A DNA stretch of 64,000 bases from Heterobilharzia americana (GCA_944470555.2 OX104134.1:16967248-17031247), one strand, 5' to 3'. Shown: positions 24,356 to 36,303, counted from the stretch's first letter. Translations and numbers: made by a program. Notes: a model not told the origin generated them from the sequence alone.

Positions 24356-25260
24356 ACGTATGGCAAGCCATTTGCGTGGCCTAGAATCTCCTTTTGGTAG
24401 GAGACACGAAGTAATGTTCGACGGCCCGCTCTCCTCCCGAAAGTATGTACAAACTGGAGTACCTCAAGGCACGATTCCATTTCTTTTATTCCTCCTATGC
24501 ATAAATAAACCGTCTACCGGCACCAAATCTCCAGTGGTCCCGTCTTCTGTTAACAGAATAAACTGTCAACAACCAAAGGACGACAATTATATACTCAACC
24601 TGCAGGCAGATCTGAAAAATTTGTCAGCCCGGTTGTGGAAATAGACGGTGCCCATCAGTGAAGACAATTGCGTAATCATGCGTATCGGGCACACGAAAAG
24701 CAACATCTGCGATGCAAACGGGATCTCTAAACTCTCACCAGTGATTCAAAGTGAACTGCTGGTCACGGTAGTTCTTGACCCGAAGAACATAGAGCACTGT
24801 TGATATCTGACAGCCTTGGGATTAGTAGAGGTACGGGCAGTACGCAAAAAATTTTACCAGGATAGGTGGTTAATGCCCACCACCATACGGACAGCTCTAT
24901 TTAACTTGAAACTACAAGGTTGTTCACCGGTGACAAAGCAATGTTCATAAAGCGGCTCTGACTTCTGGAAAGAGTTCTATGGCTGGCCATCCTCATGGTC
25001 CTTTTATGGCTAACCTGACCTATGTGAAAGGAATTCCGTACCAAGGCCACCTGTCTTAGTCATTTCGTAGACACAAAAAAGACATTGTCGAGCCATGCAG
25101 AATTTCAAGAAATTGCTATGAACGCAAACCACACTCTCTTTTCACCCCTACTTGATGAGAACACTTCGGGACAGTATGAAGACGAAGCAAGAAGGCATTC
25201 GCCATGCACTAATAGCTCTCGCGCCTCATGTTTAACTTTTAAAACCGATTTTTGCAAGCA
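24356..25260 (+). mobile_element. LINE fragment (CR1/jockey type), RT core remnant
   Basis: The plus strand near 24430-24500 reads 'SSRKYVQTGVPQGTIPFLLF', the family pattern GVPQGSxLxPLLF. Then 'NLQADLKNLSARLWK' matches the segment after the RT active site, and scattered 'RTQ/VQRR'-like remains follow to about 25260. The YADD box itself is degraded. Many stops; dead copy. Confidence 0.6.
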
Positions 25261-26035
25261 CTGACGTCCACACTATCAATTAACTTATTCAGCTGAGAAC
25301 TTGAATAAAACAGATGCCTAATAGGAATGGATTGATGAGGCCTTTTATGCCACCTCAAATCTGGAACCAGATAATGCAAAGCTAACCTGAAAACCCGAGA
25401 ACCTCAAATATTGACTGGGGTTCCCACGGGTGATAGTTACTTATGTATACAGTAAATGTTGACGAAATAGCAATACCGGGCGTCTCACGGACGCCCAGAA
25501 AAGATGATGGTCACAGACTAAGGCTGATGATAGTGGTCTTTCTGGCCTCTCAAGTGGCGACATTCACACTGAAGGCATTCTGACAGAATAAGGGCCGCTT
25601 CCGGATGTCCACACGTAACTTGACAGGTCACAGCACGAGGGGCTGCAGCGAAAACAGCGACGATTGGAGCTGGTTGTACCCCAGAAGACTGCTTGACTCA
25701 AGAACGGTAAATGGATGAGAATCCTACATTGGTGAAGCTCACTTTAGCTGGTTTCTACCCGCGATACCTGAGGCTTTAACCAGCCAGTGAGACAACAAAA
25801 GAGGCTACGAAGTGCGTTTCGAGTGGATAGCATCGGTCACATACTTAAACGAATAAAGTTTGCTGCATAAACTCGATGAACTGCGGAAACCAAATCAGGA
25901 TACTGAGGTGTTGATGAGCCCTGGACTTCTACTGACACGTCAAATCAAGAGCTGGCAGTCTCTAACACTACTATCCTTCACAACGACGGGAGGGTTGGTG
26001 AGGAGGATGGAGTAAAACCTTACGTTAGCTCTTCT
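25261..26035. other. Unassigned stretch, probably LINE debris
   Basis: No convincing domain; flanked on both sides by plus-strand LINE fragments. Confidence 0.35.
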
Positions 26036-27060
26036 TTCATGTCCTGCCAAACCCACATTCAAGACTTCGAATGCCTCCAGAAGTCCACCCCGTGTTCCGT
26101 AAATTTATCCAAGACTATGGAGAACTTAGCGGAAGTCGTTTGTAGAAGGCCATCTGCAGTATTATGGTCAAATGTTAGAGACAATCAGATGCTCTCCAGC
26201 TTGGAGCACAGACATTTTAATCGTAAGAGGCTTCAGCTAATCAAAGGTCACAACTAGGCGGGGGTGACGATTTCGCTGAACGCCGATCATTCGGCCTGAC
26301 GGCGGAACTGGAGATTACGTAAAATGTGGGAACGGCTGCGCGGTCCAGGAAGACTCAACTCCCATCCCGCTCATACTGCATCTTTGTTGATTGACGACCT
26401 AGTAATCCTTCTTCCCGGCAGGAGTGGACAAGTTGTTACCAGCTTCCAGTGTGCGTGCAAAACAAATCCGACCAGACCTTTCGGTCAGCACCGTCGGAAC
26501 TTTAGAAGAGTGAACACTCCGGCCCGGTGGGCTGAAGGGGAGTAACTCAACTACTAGGTGCCGACGAACTGAATAGTAGCGACAGTGAAGGAGCTGGACC
26601 CCCAGCCGGTCAGTATTTCCAAATCAGATGAGGATTGTCCGCCTACTTAATGCCTTACAAATCTCCCGTCAACGGAGTAGGATCCTCGGTTGTTGACGTA
26701 GGCGTCGAGCTGGCAAAGCGCGAAATGTCAGTGTTTACAAAAGACATCTCTCCGGGACCAAATAAAATCCATGCAGCGTTACTGTGGGAGGGAGCATCAG
26801 TCTCGGCTGGACCTTTATGTGAGATATTTAAGGATTCCCAGGTTCAAGGGAAGGTACCCGGTCCTTAGAAATTGGGCCGCATGACCCTGATCTTCGAGAA
26901 GGGTTAGCGAAGAATCCCGAAGTGTGGACCGGTGGCACCCTTGTCTACACCTTCCAAATTAATGGAATCATTATTCCGTGCTGAACTGAGGGGTTACCCG
27001 ATAACGATGAACTTCTTTAGGTCCCGCCAGCGCGCGGCGAAGAGAGCTGAAACTGACCTC
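26036..27060 (+). mobile_element. LINE fragment, N-terminal RT region
   Basis: The best part is at 26725-26865: 'VFTKDISPGPNKIHAALLWE' and 'PLCEIFKDSQVQGKVP', closely following the CR1-type pattern SPGPDxIHPxxLKE ... PLxxLFxxSLxxGxVP. The next frame gives 'STPSKLMESLF' near 26945 (family pattern S.PSKxMExII). The reading stops near 27060, shortly before the palindrome. The later part of a similar LINE resumes at 28320, so one element may have been interrupted. Confidence 0.65.
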
Positions 27061-27166
27061 CTATGATGTACCGACCTTGGAGACATATTAAAAAGTATGA
27101 TGATGAAACCTCACATATAGTGGGCCGTAAAATGACAGCGGTTTCTGGATTGAGTTACGGCTCATA

Positions 27167-27958
27167 ATGGCTCATAATCATATCAATATAGTCACACTAC
27201 TTTAGACATCAGGTTTTTTTGTGGTCCAGTCACCTCATTTTATTTGTTTTTATCGGTGGTAAAATTTTAAATATCAACGGCATAGGTGTTGTGTTGTTCA
27301 TATTACATATGCTGGGTGCTGATTCGAGGGACGGAGGCTCAGTAATCAATCTCTCTCCATTTGCTTATATTGAGCTTAAGTACACTGATCTTGTGTGTTA
27401 GTACGTGCATCGCAATAGCCAAGTTTTTTCCAGACTACCGGCCTTATTCGGGTCTGTTTGACCAAAATCCTATGTTCCACCATTCTGACTCTGGTCCGCT
27501 AGTTTGATCTGTGTAGCTGACCTCGCACTCACTATATGGAATTTGATAGGACCTATAAGGCAAAATAGCCTAATCTACCAAATTCCATATAGTGAGTGCG
27601 AGGTCAGCTACACAGATCAAACTAGCGGACCAGAGTCAGAATGGTGGAACATAGGATTTTGGTCAAACAGACCCGAATAAGGCCGGTAGTCTGGAAAAAA
27701 CTTGGCTATTGCGATGCACGTACTAACACACAAGATCAGTGTACTTAAGCTCAATATAAGCAAATGGAGAGAGATTGATTACTGAGCCTCCGTCCCTCGA
27801 ATCAGCACCCAGCATATGTAATATGAACAACACAACACCTATGCCGTTGATATTTAAAATTTTACCACCGATAAAAACAAATAAAATGAGGTGACTGGAC
27901 CACAAAAAAAACCTGATGTCTAAAGTAGTGTGACTATATTGATATGATTATGAGCCAT
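27167..27958. repeat. Long near-perfect palindrome (inverted repeat, arms about 380 bp)
   Basis: The arm from 27167 to about 27545 reappears as its reverse complement from about 27580 to 27958, centred near 27562 with a roughly 35-base spacer. The only differences I noticed are a 7 versus 8 homopolymer and one mismatch near the centre. The same 60-codon frame can be read inward on both strands (27219-27401 plus, 27723-27905 minus), which is a by-product of the palindrome and not evidence for a gene. Confidence 0.9.
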
Positions 27959-28072
27959 AATTTATGTCCCGAATCTCACCAAGTAAATAATACTATACCA
28001 CTGTTTTAGGCCAAATGACCGAATCTAATACGGAATCGAATTCTACTACAGTGCCCGAGTTTTACAATTATA
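27945..28072 (+). repeat. Dispersed repeat, copy 1 (abuts and overlaps the palindrome)
   Basis: Contains TTTATGTCCCGAATCTCAC, AGTAAATAATACTATACCAC and GAATCTAATACGGAAT. Related segments occur at 48025-48120 and 53145-53275. Family unknown. Confidence 0.55.
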
Positions 28073-28319
28073 TCATTAGGGCTGTCACGATTACCACGAT
28101 CGCACGCCTTAGCAAAGTCTAGATGAATAGCATCAATTCGACCTCGACGGCCGACAATACTGGCCCACCTCTTTACTGCAGTGGGTAACCTAGTAATGCG
28201 GGAGTGCCCATTTTAATAATAATGCTTATATATTTCGAACAACAAAGAATGCGACCACATGCCGTTTTTGCAGGCGATATCTGAATGTTACCGCTCCCTG
28301 TGAGGCAGAGAAAATTTAA

Positions 28320-28978
28320 CGAGAATATGTCGTCACACTGCACATGGTCTTCCAGAAGGTGCAATTATTTGCATGTTGCTGGTCACAAATATCAGAAAAT
28401 AATCCTTTAGTTACACAGCAGGAGCTAACATTTAACCCTGAAAAAGGCAAGGTGTTGGGCACGGAACATGATCCGTACCAAACATACAGACCCAACGGCA
28501 TGGAACTTGAAGTGTCACCGACCGGAAAGGATTCGGGCATTTTAACGCCTCGAAATTTAAAGTCGTATGCCAACTATGATAGAAACACATTTCGCGGCGT
28601 TAAAAACCCTTGCCCTAATTTTCGGACAATCTAATCGTAGACGTTTTCGCCAAGTTTTCAACAACTTCATACAGCCTCACCTGAAGTTCAGGACTATCGT
28701 CTACCCCACTTCTGCGTATGGGAACAAATTAAGCTTAGAACGCACCCAAAGGCACTAGAATAAGTATAATCGAGGACGTAAGCCTAAAACATACGATGAG
28801 CGACTGGTTACCCTTGGTGTATATTGTCTTGGATATAGAAGACTAGTTGGGCACTTCATAACGGCTCACAAAATCATGGGAACCCCTGGGAACCCACTCC
28901 ATCGCTTGAATCTTGGTCGTACCACCAGTGCTAGAGGACACATAGAGAAAACAGGCTTGGAATGTAGCAGGTTAGACA
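28320..28978 (+). mobile_element. LINE fragment, post-RT region, running into the gap
   Basis: Reads 'LTFNPEKGKVLGTEHD' near 28425, 'TLALIFGQSNRRRFRQVFNN' at 28598-28660 and 'FIQPHLKF' after it, 'LERTQRH' near 28735 and 'YRRLVGHFITAHKIMGTPGN' near 28835-28895. This order matches the end of CR1/jockey-type ORF2 and resembles family B at 8190-8660. The gap cuts it off. Confidence 0.7.
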
Positions 28979-29478
28979 NNNNNNNNNNNNNNNNNNNNNN
29001 NNNNNNNNNNNNNNNNNNNNNNNNNNNNNNNNNNNNNNNNNNNNNNNNNNNNNNNNNNNNNNNNNNNNNNNNNNNNNNNNNNNNNNNNNNNNNNNNNNNN
29101 NNNNNNNNNNNNNNNNNNNNNNNNNNNNNNNNNNNNNNNNNNNNNNNNNNNNNNNNNNNNNNNNNNNNNNNNNNNNNNNNNNNNNNNNNNNNNNNNNNNN
29201 NNNNNNNNNNNNNNNNNNNNNNNNNNNNNNNNNNNNNNNNNNNNNNNNNNNNNNNNNNNNNNNNNNNNNNNNNNNNNNNNNNNNNNNNNNNNNNNNNNNN
29301 NNNNNNNNNNNNNNNNNNNNNNNNNNNNNNNNNNNNNNNNNNNNNNNNNNNNNNNNNNNNNNNNNNNNNNNNNNNNNNNNNNNNNNNNNNNNNNNNNNNN
29401 NNNNNNNNNNNNNNNNNNNNNNNNNNNNNNNNNNNNNNNNNNNNNNNNNNNNNNNNNNNNNNNNNNNNNNNNNNNNNN
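28979..29478. other. Assembly gap (exactly 500 N)
   Basis: A run of 500 N, the fixed size many scaffolders use for gaps of unknown length. Sequence on the two sides need not be adjacent in the genome. Confidence 0.99.
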
Positions 29479-30400
29479 TTTACTATGCAGACAGGATCCA
29501 AGTGACAGAAACTACCAAGCCTGTATACTCTCCTAAACCTATACAGCATGTGAATAACAATGTCAACTCATTAAATCTACCAATTAAGATGTACATGCGG
29601 TGCGAGATAAATAAAAGAGGACCAATAGATTCATGTACTGAGGGCCTCAGAGCATATTTGAGACAAACTTAAGAAGCCAACTGAAGCACCTAAAACCACA
29701 AACGTTGGAAGCAGATGTCCAAGCCATTAGATTGCATAAAATATCGTTGAGAGAAAATCACAGGATTGGTGTTTATACATAATTTAGACCTATTTACAAA
29801 GCACATTGAGGATAAATACTTAAATTTGACAACGTATTAGATATTACAAACCAACACTCTGCATTCAAAAACCATTTGCCATCATACAAAAATATTATTC
29901 ATGAACTGAGCAATGAAACCATGATCGCGATACTATTAATTTCCCTCTACTGATTTTCACGATTATTAGACCAAAGTAAGAATAAAACTTAGGCAATGCG
30001 ATAGAATCATAACGAATAAAAATGCGCCCAGCAAAATTGTGCACACTCGTGTAGTAAGCATTGAAACGAACACGTTGAATGCAAGGAAACCATACTACCT
30101 CCCAGTCAGAAAACTCCAACCATGAGAGAGGCCTGAACCACCAACCTATCTGTTAAAAACACATCCTCATACAACAATCAGCCTCAGATAAATAGGTGAC
30201 AACTATAATTACAAAGTACATCCTTTATTTCATGTGCCAAACAGACATGAATAATTCATATAAATACCACTCAAAATAACTCCAACACCTTAAAATGAGC
30301 ATGCGACTTCAACATATGAAACCTGCGGTAATAAGTATTTAAAATTCCAGAGCAAACCCCAACCTTCGACACATAAACAGGTGAGATAGAGACTTACCCG
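29479..30400. other. Unassigned stretch after the gap
   Basis: AT-rich, with no exon of the Ig gene or retroelement motif recognised. It would be intronic if the Ig gene continues to lower coordinates. Confidence 0.35.
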
Positions 30401-30439
30401 AATCAGCTAAAACGAAACAGCGAAATATAAAAACACCCA

Positions 30440-30648
30440 AACATAAACTTAATAATCGAAAAAAAATTAAAAACAACACACAGGAAAACAGAACAAGACA
30501 AAGAGCAACAAAACACAAAGAAAACAGAATAAAAAAAAAAGAAAAAAATTACAAAACGTCAAAGAGACAGAAATCAAACCACAAAACAAAAAAAATAAAT
30601 ACCTCAAAATACACAAAAATCCAACGAAAAAAAACACACAAAAGGCGA
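30440..30648. repeat. A-rich low-complexity block at the left edge of the tandem array
   Basis: The plus strand is dominated by A with scattered C and G and almost no T (for example GAATAAAAAAAAAAGAAAAA). It ends abruptly where the 4763-bp array begins. Confidence 0.85.
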
Positions 30649-30755
30649 AACAAAAGAACACAAAGTGCACATAGTATCGTTCCTGTAAACTACACCACCA
30701 ACAACTAGTACAACACACCATGTTAATTATAACATAATATTCAGATAAACTATAC

Positions 30756-31012
30756 CTTCGATAGTAACTTGTGATGTTGATATTATCGTCTTCATTGAAC
30801 GTTCACCTGTCTGTGCTTCAATCACCTCACCAACAACGACACACGCATAATCACCTGAATCCGCTGAACTAACTTGATGCACAACCAAGTGGGCCACACC
30901 AACATCTTCCATGTATGACATTTCAATTCGGTCGGATTGAGTCAACTCTTTGCCATCCAGCCTCCACTGCACCTCCACTGGCTTCAAATCAGCTTGGAAT
31001 TGACACTCAAGT
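30756..31012 (-). CDS. Ig exon, array copy 1 (titin/twitchin-like gene)
   Basis: A 257-nt exon bounded on the minus strand by acceptor TTCTGTGTAG and donor GTATAG. It starts with the third base of a codon and ends after the first. It encodes an I-set Ig core: Cys in 'LECQFQADLKP', Trp in 'VEVQWRLDGKELTQ', then 'HLVVHQVSSADSGDYACVVV' with the DxGxYxC signature, ending 'VTIE'. The protein is identical in all four copies. It is the most downstream exon found; the next exon must start with two bases completing a codon and was not recognised before the gap. I-set domains in such arrays are structural and elastic parts of muscle filament proteins. Confidence 0.88.
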
Positions 31013-31540
31013 CTACACAGAACAAAACAGTCAAAATCACAATTTCAGTCAAACAACAAGTTCACTTTCTTCTTCCACATTCCCACATAACACAAACTGA
31101 TTGCTGAAAAGTTTACATATCTTCAGACATGCACGAAACACAAAGAAGTCTATCGATCACATGGTCGTCGGAAATCTAGGCGTATAACTAACTCACTGCA
31201 TCCAACAATAATCTGAATAATTTAACCACTTCAACTATAACACATCTATGTTTGACGAATGTATTACTACTTCGTACAGTGACAACATAGCTTTCAAATA
31301 CGCTATTTAATCCTGACTATGAAATCTTCACATGTTTGGAAACCAATCAGGTGATTACTGTTGTTTCCCAGTCAGTAAGCGATCTTCATATTCCAAACTA
31401 GCTGAACTAACCACCATCATTCGTTTGTAGTCACAAAAAATATTCGACATGACCGTGAGCGTAAAAACAGGAAGTGGTGAATATAAGCATCGCACTAATC
31501 CAAAATCTTTAAGTAGCATTGCCGACCAGCTCCAAAGCCA

Positions 31541-31563
31541 CCCCCAACCCCAACCCCAATCCC
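31541..31563 (-). repeat. G-quadruplex-type motif, array unit 1
   Basis: On the minus (transcribed) strand: GGG, then three runs of four or more G separated by TT or ATT. Located in an intron; repeated at 36304-36326 and 41067-41089. Confidence 0.8.
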
Positions 31564-32840
31564 ACACTCACATCCACATCCACCCACTAACCTACACCTA
31601 CACAAACAACCACCAACACAAACACCAGCAGCCAATCATACTCTCCACCTCCACCTCCTACTCCTCCTCCTCCAGATACCACCAATGACATGGTTCTCAT
31701 ATATTCGATAACCAACTATTGTCTACTTCGAAGTAACCCAATCTTATAGATAAGTCACATTTGGCATCAATTATTCAAGAGCTAAATACGAAGCTTTAAC
31801 TCAAATTTGATTCATCATCTCATATTACATCTGATGGTCTTAAATGTCTTGCTGATCACTCGTCACATACATATCCTCCTCGCTCGTTTTAATATCATCC
31901 TATTTCGGTTTACTTCCTTCTATGTTCTGTTGACAAATGTGGTCACTGGAACTAATGCCCTCTTGTACAAAGCTCCATCGTTATCTGCCTGTCTCATGGT
32001 GATCATTCGATTCTAGGGTCAGTCACACAGTCAATAACCGCTGAAAGTCAGGATGAACTCCACCTTAAGCTAATCCATTTGCAAGCGAACATTGACATCT
32101 AAACTACGATAACACTGACTAGTTCTCATACAAACAATCATAAGTTGTCCTTTATTGAAACTCATCTCACAGTACCCTGGTAAGAACTTCCTTCACAGAC
32201 AGTGGTGGTGTGGGAATCTTGCTATCCTCCACAATTCTCGTCTGCATCTATCACTCTCTCCTGATAAAAATGTAGTGAAAGTTTAGGCTGCAAAACTAGA
32301 AAATCAATGAAGGCTGAAAATATTTCCAATGGTCTAATTGTGAAAATTAGAAATCACAGTTCAAGCAAATACTCTCCACACTCTCCATAACTTCTCGTCA
32401 GACTTTACAATCGTACTCAAAAACTATTCAACATTGTCAACATTTGATACCATTTGGCTTAATCCACTTCGAATTCGAGTACATGAATCAGACGGTTGAA
32501 AAGCATTGTGTAGCCTAAAAATGATGTCCTCATGACTACACAACATGACTCTAGTGGTTGGATGAATGTCTGATTCAAATTATATAAAAGATTCTCGCAT
32601 AACAACACCAGCTTGAACTAATTTCCAAACGCCAATCATACAGGTCGATCATGCGGCCTGACATCCTATCCACCTAAGCATCTATTTGATCAATCGCCTA
32701 TCTATCAACCTATCTATCTAGCTGCCTAGCTAGCTAGCTAGCTCTCATCTATCTGTCTATCTGATGAACTTCCCATCAGTCTATTTACCAACATCACATA
32801 CTGATCAATACACTGTACTCGTAAATTATGCATGACTCAC

Positions 32841-32988
32841 TCAAGTTGTCGTTCTTGCTCGGAGACAATATTCAGCTCTGGTGTGACTGGTTTCACAAAG
32901 CATAAATCAGCAGATTGTACGGGTGCAATAGTCGCTTCTTCTGGTCCGCTACTTTCCATCGGTGCAACCGATTCTTCTGGTAACTCTT
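32841..32988 (-). CDS. Linker exon, array copy 1
   Basis: A 148-nt exon between acceptor CGCTTTTAG and donor GTGAGT on the minus strand, starting with two bases and ending after two. It codes for an acidic/Pro-rich linker ('LPEESVAPMESSGPEEATIA') and then 'ADLCFVKPVTPELNIVSEQE', the A and A' strands of the next Ig domain; 'GA' at its end plus 'A' of the Ig exon restores Glu before 'LEC'. It completes the Ig domain whose core is at 30756-31012. Confidence 0.85.
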
Positions 32989-33089
32989 CTAAAAGCGAAA
33001 CGAAAGTGGATACAACATTTCAAATAATGATTTATCAGAAGACTCAATGTCCATCTCACACCTGACACTCACTTCCTCCTCATTGTTCA

Positions 33090-33200
33090 TGTACTAGCTC
33101 TTTCTCACTCTCACTCTCTCTCCCTCTCCCTCACTCTCTCTCTCTCTCAATCACCCACTCACTCCCTCTCTCACTCACTCTCGCTCTCTCTCTATCTCTA
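33090..33200. repeat. CT-rich microsatellite, array unit 1
   Basis: Interrupted (CT)n tract in an intron; one run is two bases longer than in units 2 and 3. Confidence 0.8.
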
Positions 33201-33943
33201 TCTCCACCTACTACTTACTTGTCACTACGTTATATCGCTCACACCACCGTCACTTCATCACTTCACACATGTTGAGACCATTTCTGTCTTCATACAAAGC
33301 AGTCCTTGCAAAATCCCATCTCACATCAACTTCAATTCATTCACTAGTCCACTCAGATCGCCTCATACAGCGTTAAACGCGCTACCTCAAGAACATACTT
33401 CCATTCAACTTACCCCGTATATTAATTACCCTGTGTATTCATTGCATTTTCATAACTCCTTTCCAGTCCAACATTTTGACAGTCATACACTGTGTGTCTA
33501 CTCACAGTCTGTTCGAAATTCGCATTCCTATTCCATCCACCCAAACCGTCCACTCCCATTTCACCGCGGCCTTGACAGTGTGATAAACGTATAGACATCT
33601 CACAACAGATTTCCATCTTTCTTATTCCTCTTAGTTGTAAACTGCCACCTATAGAACCGGACTGGGAAAACGCATCCACTCTTTTGATTTCGACATTTCC
33701 ACCCCTCACTCATCACTTCAGTTCCTCAGCTCACTAATTTCCAAATATTAATGCAATCCACTAACGTAGTCTCATCGGAATCAGCTGTCAAAGTAATTCA
33801 ACTCAAAACATCCTCAGGACTATTATTAATATCACTTTCACGTCCACCATAATCATCATCGTCAACAACAACTATAGTCTCGTCCCGAATAAACAACTCA
33901 GTTTCTACGCCAACACAATAAGTCAACCAAATTCATCGCCTCG

Positions 33944-33946
<3 letters not shown>

Positions 33947-33975
<29 letters not shown>
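33947..33975. repeat. (CA)n microsatellite, array unit 1
   Basis: 29 bases here against 31 in unit 2 (38708-38738); useful for telling units apart. Confidence 0.9.
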
Positions 33976-33977
<2 letters not shown>

Positions 33978-35518
33978 AGGATCCAGTACAAATTGTCATC
34001 CTGAACACAAATCATCCAGTATTATCGACTAATAAACTCAAAAAAAGTTAACCACAGTACAATCAGTAATTAAAATACGTTTTTGTAATTATGCGGTGTG
34101 GTTGTCATCATGACAATAATAGTAACACGACCCAACGTCGAAGTGATGGCAAGTGCATTTGAGGGTGGAGCATCATTAAGATTTCGTAGAATTGCGACTA
34201 CACATACAACAAGGCCAATAACAAAACAATCAAGATTACATCACCAAGCACACAAACAACCTGCAATCAAGTCAAATGAATCGAAAATAAAAAGGTAATG
34301 GCAGTACGATGAATCCTTGACAAGGCTATGAAAAAGCACGATGATGAGTGGATCGAGGAAAAAATATTGAATAAAATCATAGAAATGCACTCAACAACCA
34401 AGTCAATCCAGAGTCTACCATTAACCACTTCCTCACACAAAAATTACACCGGAGGCGACTGACCACTGCACTGGCGCTTCGGTAGAACCTGAACACCCAA
34501 TTTCGCTCTGTGCACTAGTTACACAAAACACCTGAATGCCACCTATCCACAACATAACTGTCTATAGCACTACCAGTCAACTTTCAATCGCTCAGTGACT
34601 GCACGTCTCCTACATCTTCAGAAGTTCTCTGACCATCGCTCCTCCTATCCGTCCCTCCAACATACATCCCATTACACGTTCATATTCATAGTAGATAGGC
34701 ACATATGATCAGTAACTAGAGGATGTCTACTACCCGAGTCACGTTTCCTCAGCACGTTCTACGACTAATAACTTCCACCAAGTTAGGTCAATCAGATACA
34801 GGTAATTACTTGCTTATTGATCACTTTGTGAGCTCAAATCATTTGCTTCAAATGACAGTTTATTGAACACCTTATTTCTAGAGAAACACGTTCCGATCAA
34901 GCGTCCAGCCGTCAGTGCTAAATACCATGCCTCTCAGTGATTTTATGCAGCATCAACCAGTCAATAAACTTTAGTTGATGTTTCCCAGTCCATTTTCAAC
35001 TAGCCATTTAAAGCACTCTCTAGTTATAGTTACCTTCAAAAACAATGGTTTGACGACACTTCATTTATACGAAATAGGACATTAACTAATAAGTTGTGCG
35101 CAATAAATTGTTTACAAGGCCTCATCATAATTCACACACAAAATAAAATCTAGTCTTCGTTTATTCCGATTCTGAAGTCCAACGACTTATTTCCACCTAC
35201 CAGTTCACAAAATGTCTTTCCGCAACAATCCTTTCTCACAGTAATCAACTCCTACCAATATACATTGTAAGGGGAATAATCAACACACATCAGGAGATAT
35301 ACAAGTTGTCAGTTAGTTCCACTACCACCATCTCCACGGTCATAAATTGTGCAACACTTGTCTCATTGAATTTTCACTGATATCGCGTCAAATAACACCC
35401 ACAGAATGAGTAACAAAAGCACACAAAGTGCACATAGTATCGCTCCTGTAAACTACACCACCAACAACTAGTACAACACACCATGTTAATTATAACATAA
35501 TATTCAGATAAACTATAC

Positions 35519-35775
35519 CTTCGATAGTAACTTGTGATGTTGATATTATCGTCTTCATTGAACGTTCACCTGTCTGTGCTTCAATCACCTCACCAACAAC
35601 GACACACGCATAATCACCTGAATCCGCTGAACTAACTTGATGCACAACCAAGTGGGCCACACCAACATCTTCCATGTATGACATTTCAATTCGGTCGGAT
35701 TGAGTCAACTCTTTGCCATCCAGCCTCCACTGCACCTCCACTGGCTTCAAATCAGCTTGGAATTGACACTCAAGT
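35519..35775 (-). CDS. Ig exon, array copy 2
   Basis: Same 257-nt exon, splice sites and protein as the copy at 30756-31012, offset by 4763 bp. Joined to the linker exon 37604-37751 it gives a complete 135-codon repeat. Confidence 0.88.
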
Positions 35776-36303
35776 CTACACAGAACAAAACAGTCAAAAT
35801 CACAATTTCAGTCAAACAACAAGTTCACTTTCTTCTTCCACATTCCCACATAACACAAACTGATTGCTGAAAAGTTTACATATCTTCAGACATGCACGAA
35901 ACACAAAGAAGTCTATCGATCACATGGTCGTCGGAAATCTAGGCGTATAACTAACTCACTGCATCCAACAATAATCTGAATAATTTAACCACTTCAACTA
36001 TAACACATCTATGTTTGACGAATGTATTACTACTTCGTACAGTGACAACATAGCTTTCAAATACGCTATTTAATCCTGACTATGAAATCTTCACATGTTT
36101 GGAAACCAATCAGGTGATTACTGTTGTTTCCCAGTCAGTAAGCGATCTTCATATTCCAAACTAGCTGAACTAACCACCATCATTCGTTTGTAGTCACAAA
36201 AAATATTCGACATGACCGTGAGCGTAAAAACAGGAAGTGGTGAATATAAGCATCGCACTAATCCAAAATCTTTAAGTAGCATTGCCGACCAGCTCCAAAG
36301 CCA

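Noticed and set aside
27219..27905. Identical 60-codon frames on opposite strands
   Set aside because: Consequence of the palindrome; no homology or expression signal is visible.
31449..31688. His/Pro/Gln-rich plus-strand frame recurring in each array unit
   Set aside because: Lies in an intron on the opposite strand, made of CA/CC low-complexity sequence; it recurs only because the unit is duplicated.
32832..33065. 77-codon plus-strand frame recurring at 37595 and 42358
   Set aside because: It is the reverse of the minus-strand linker exon, which has splice sites and Ig homology.
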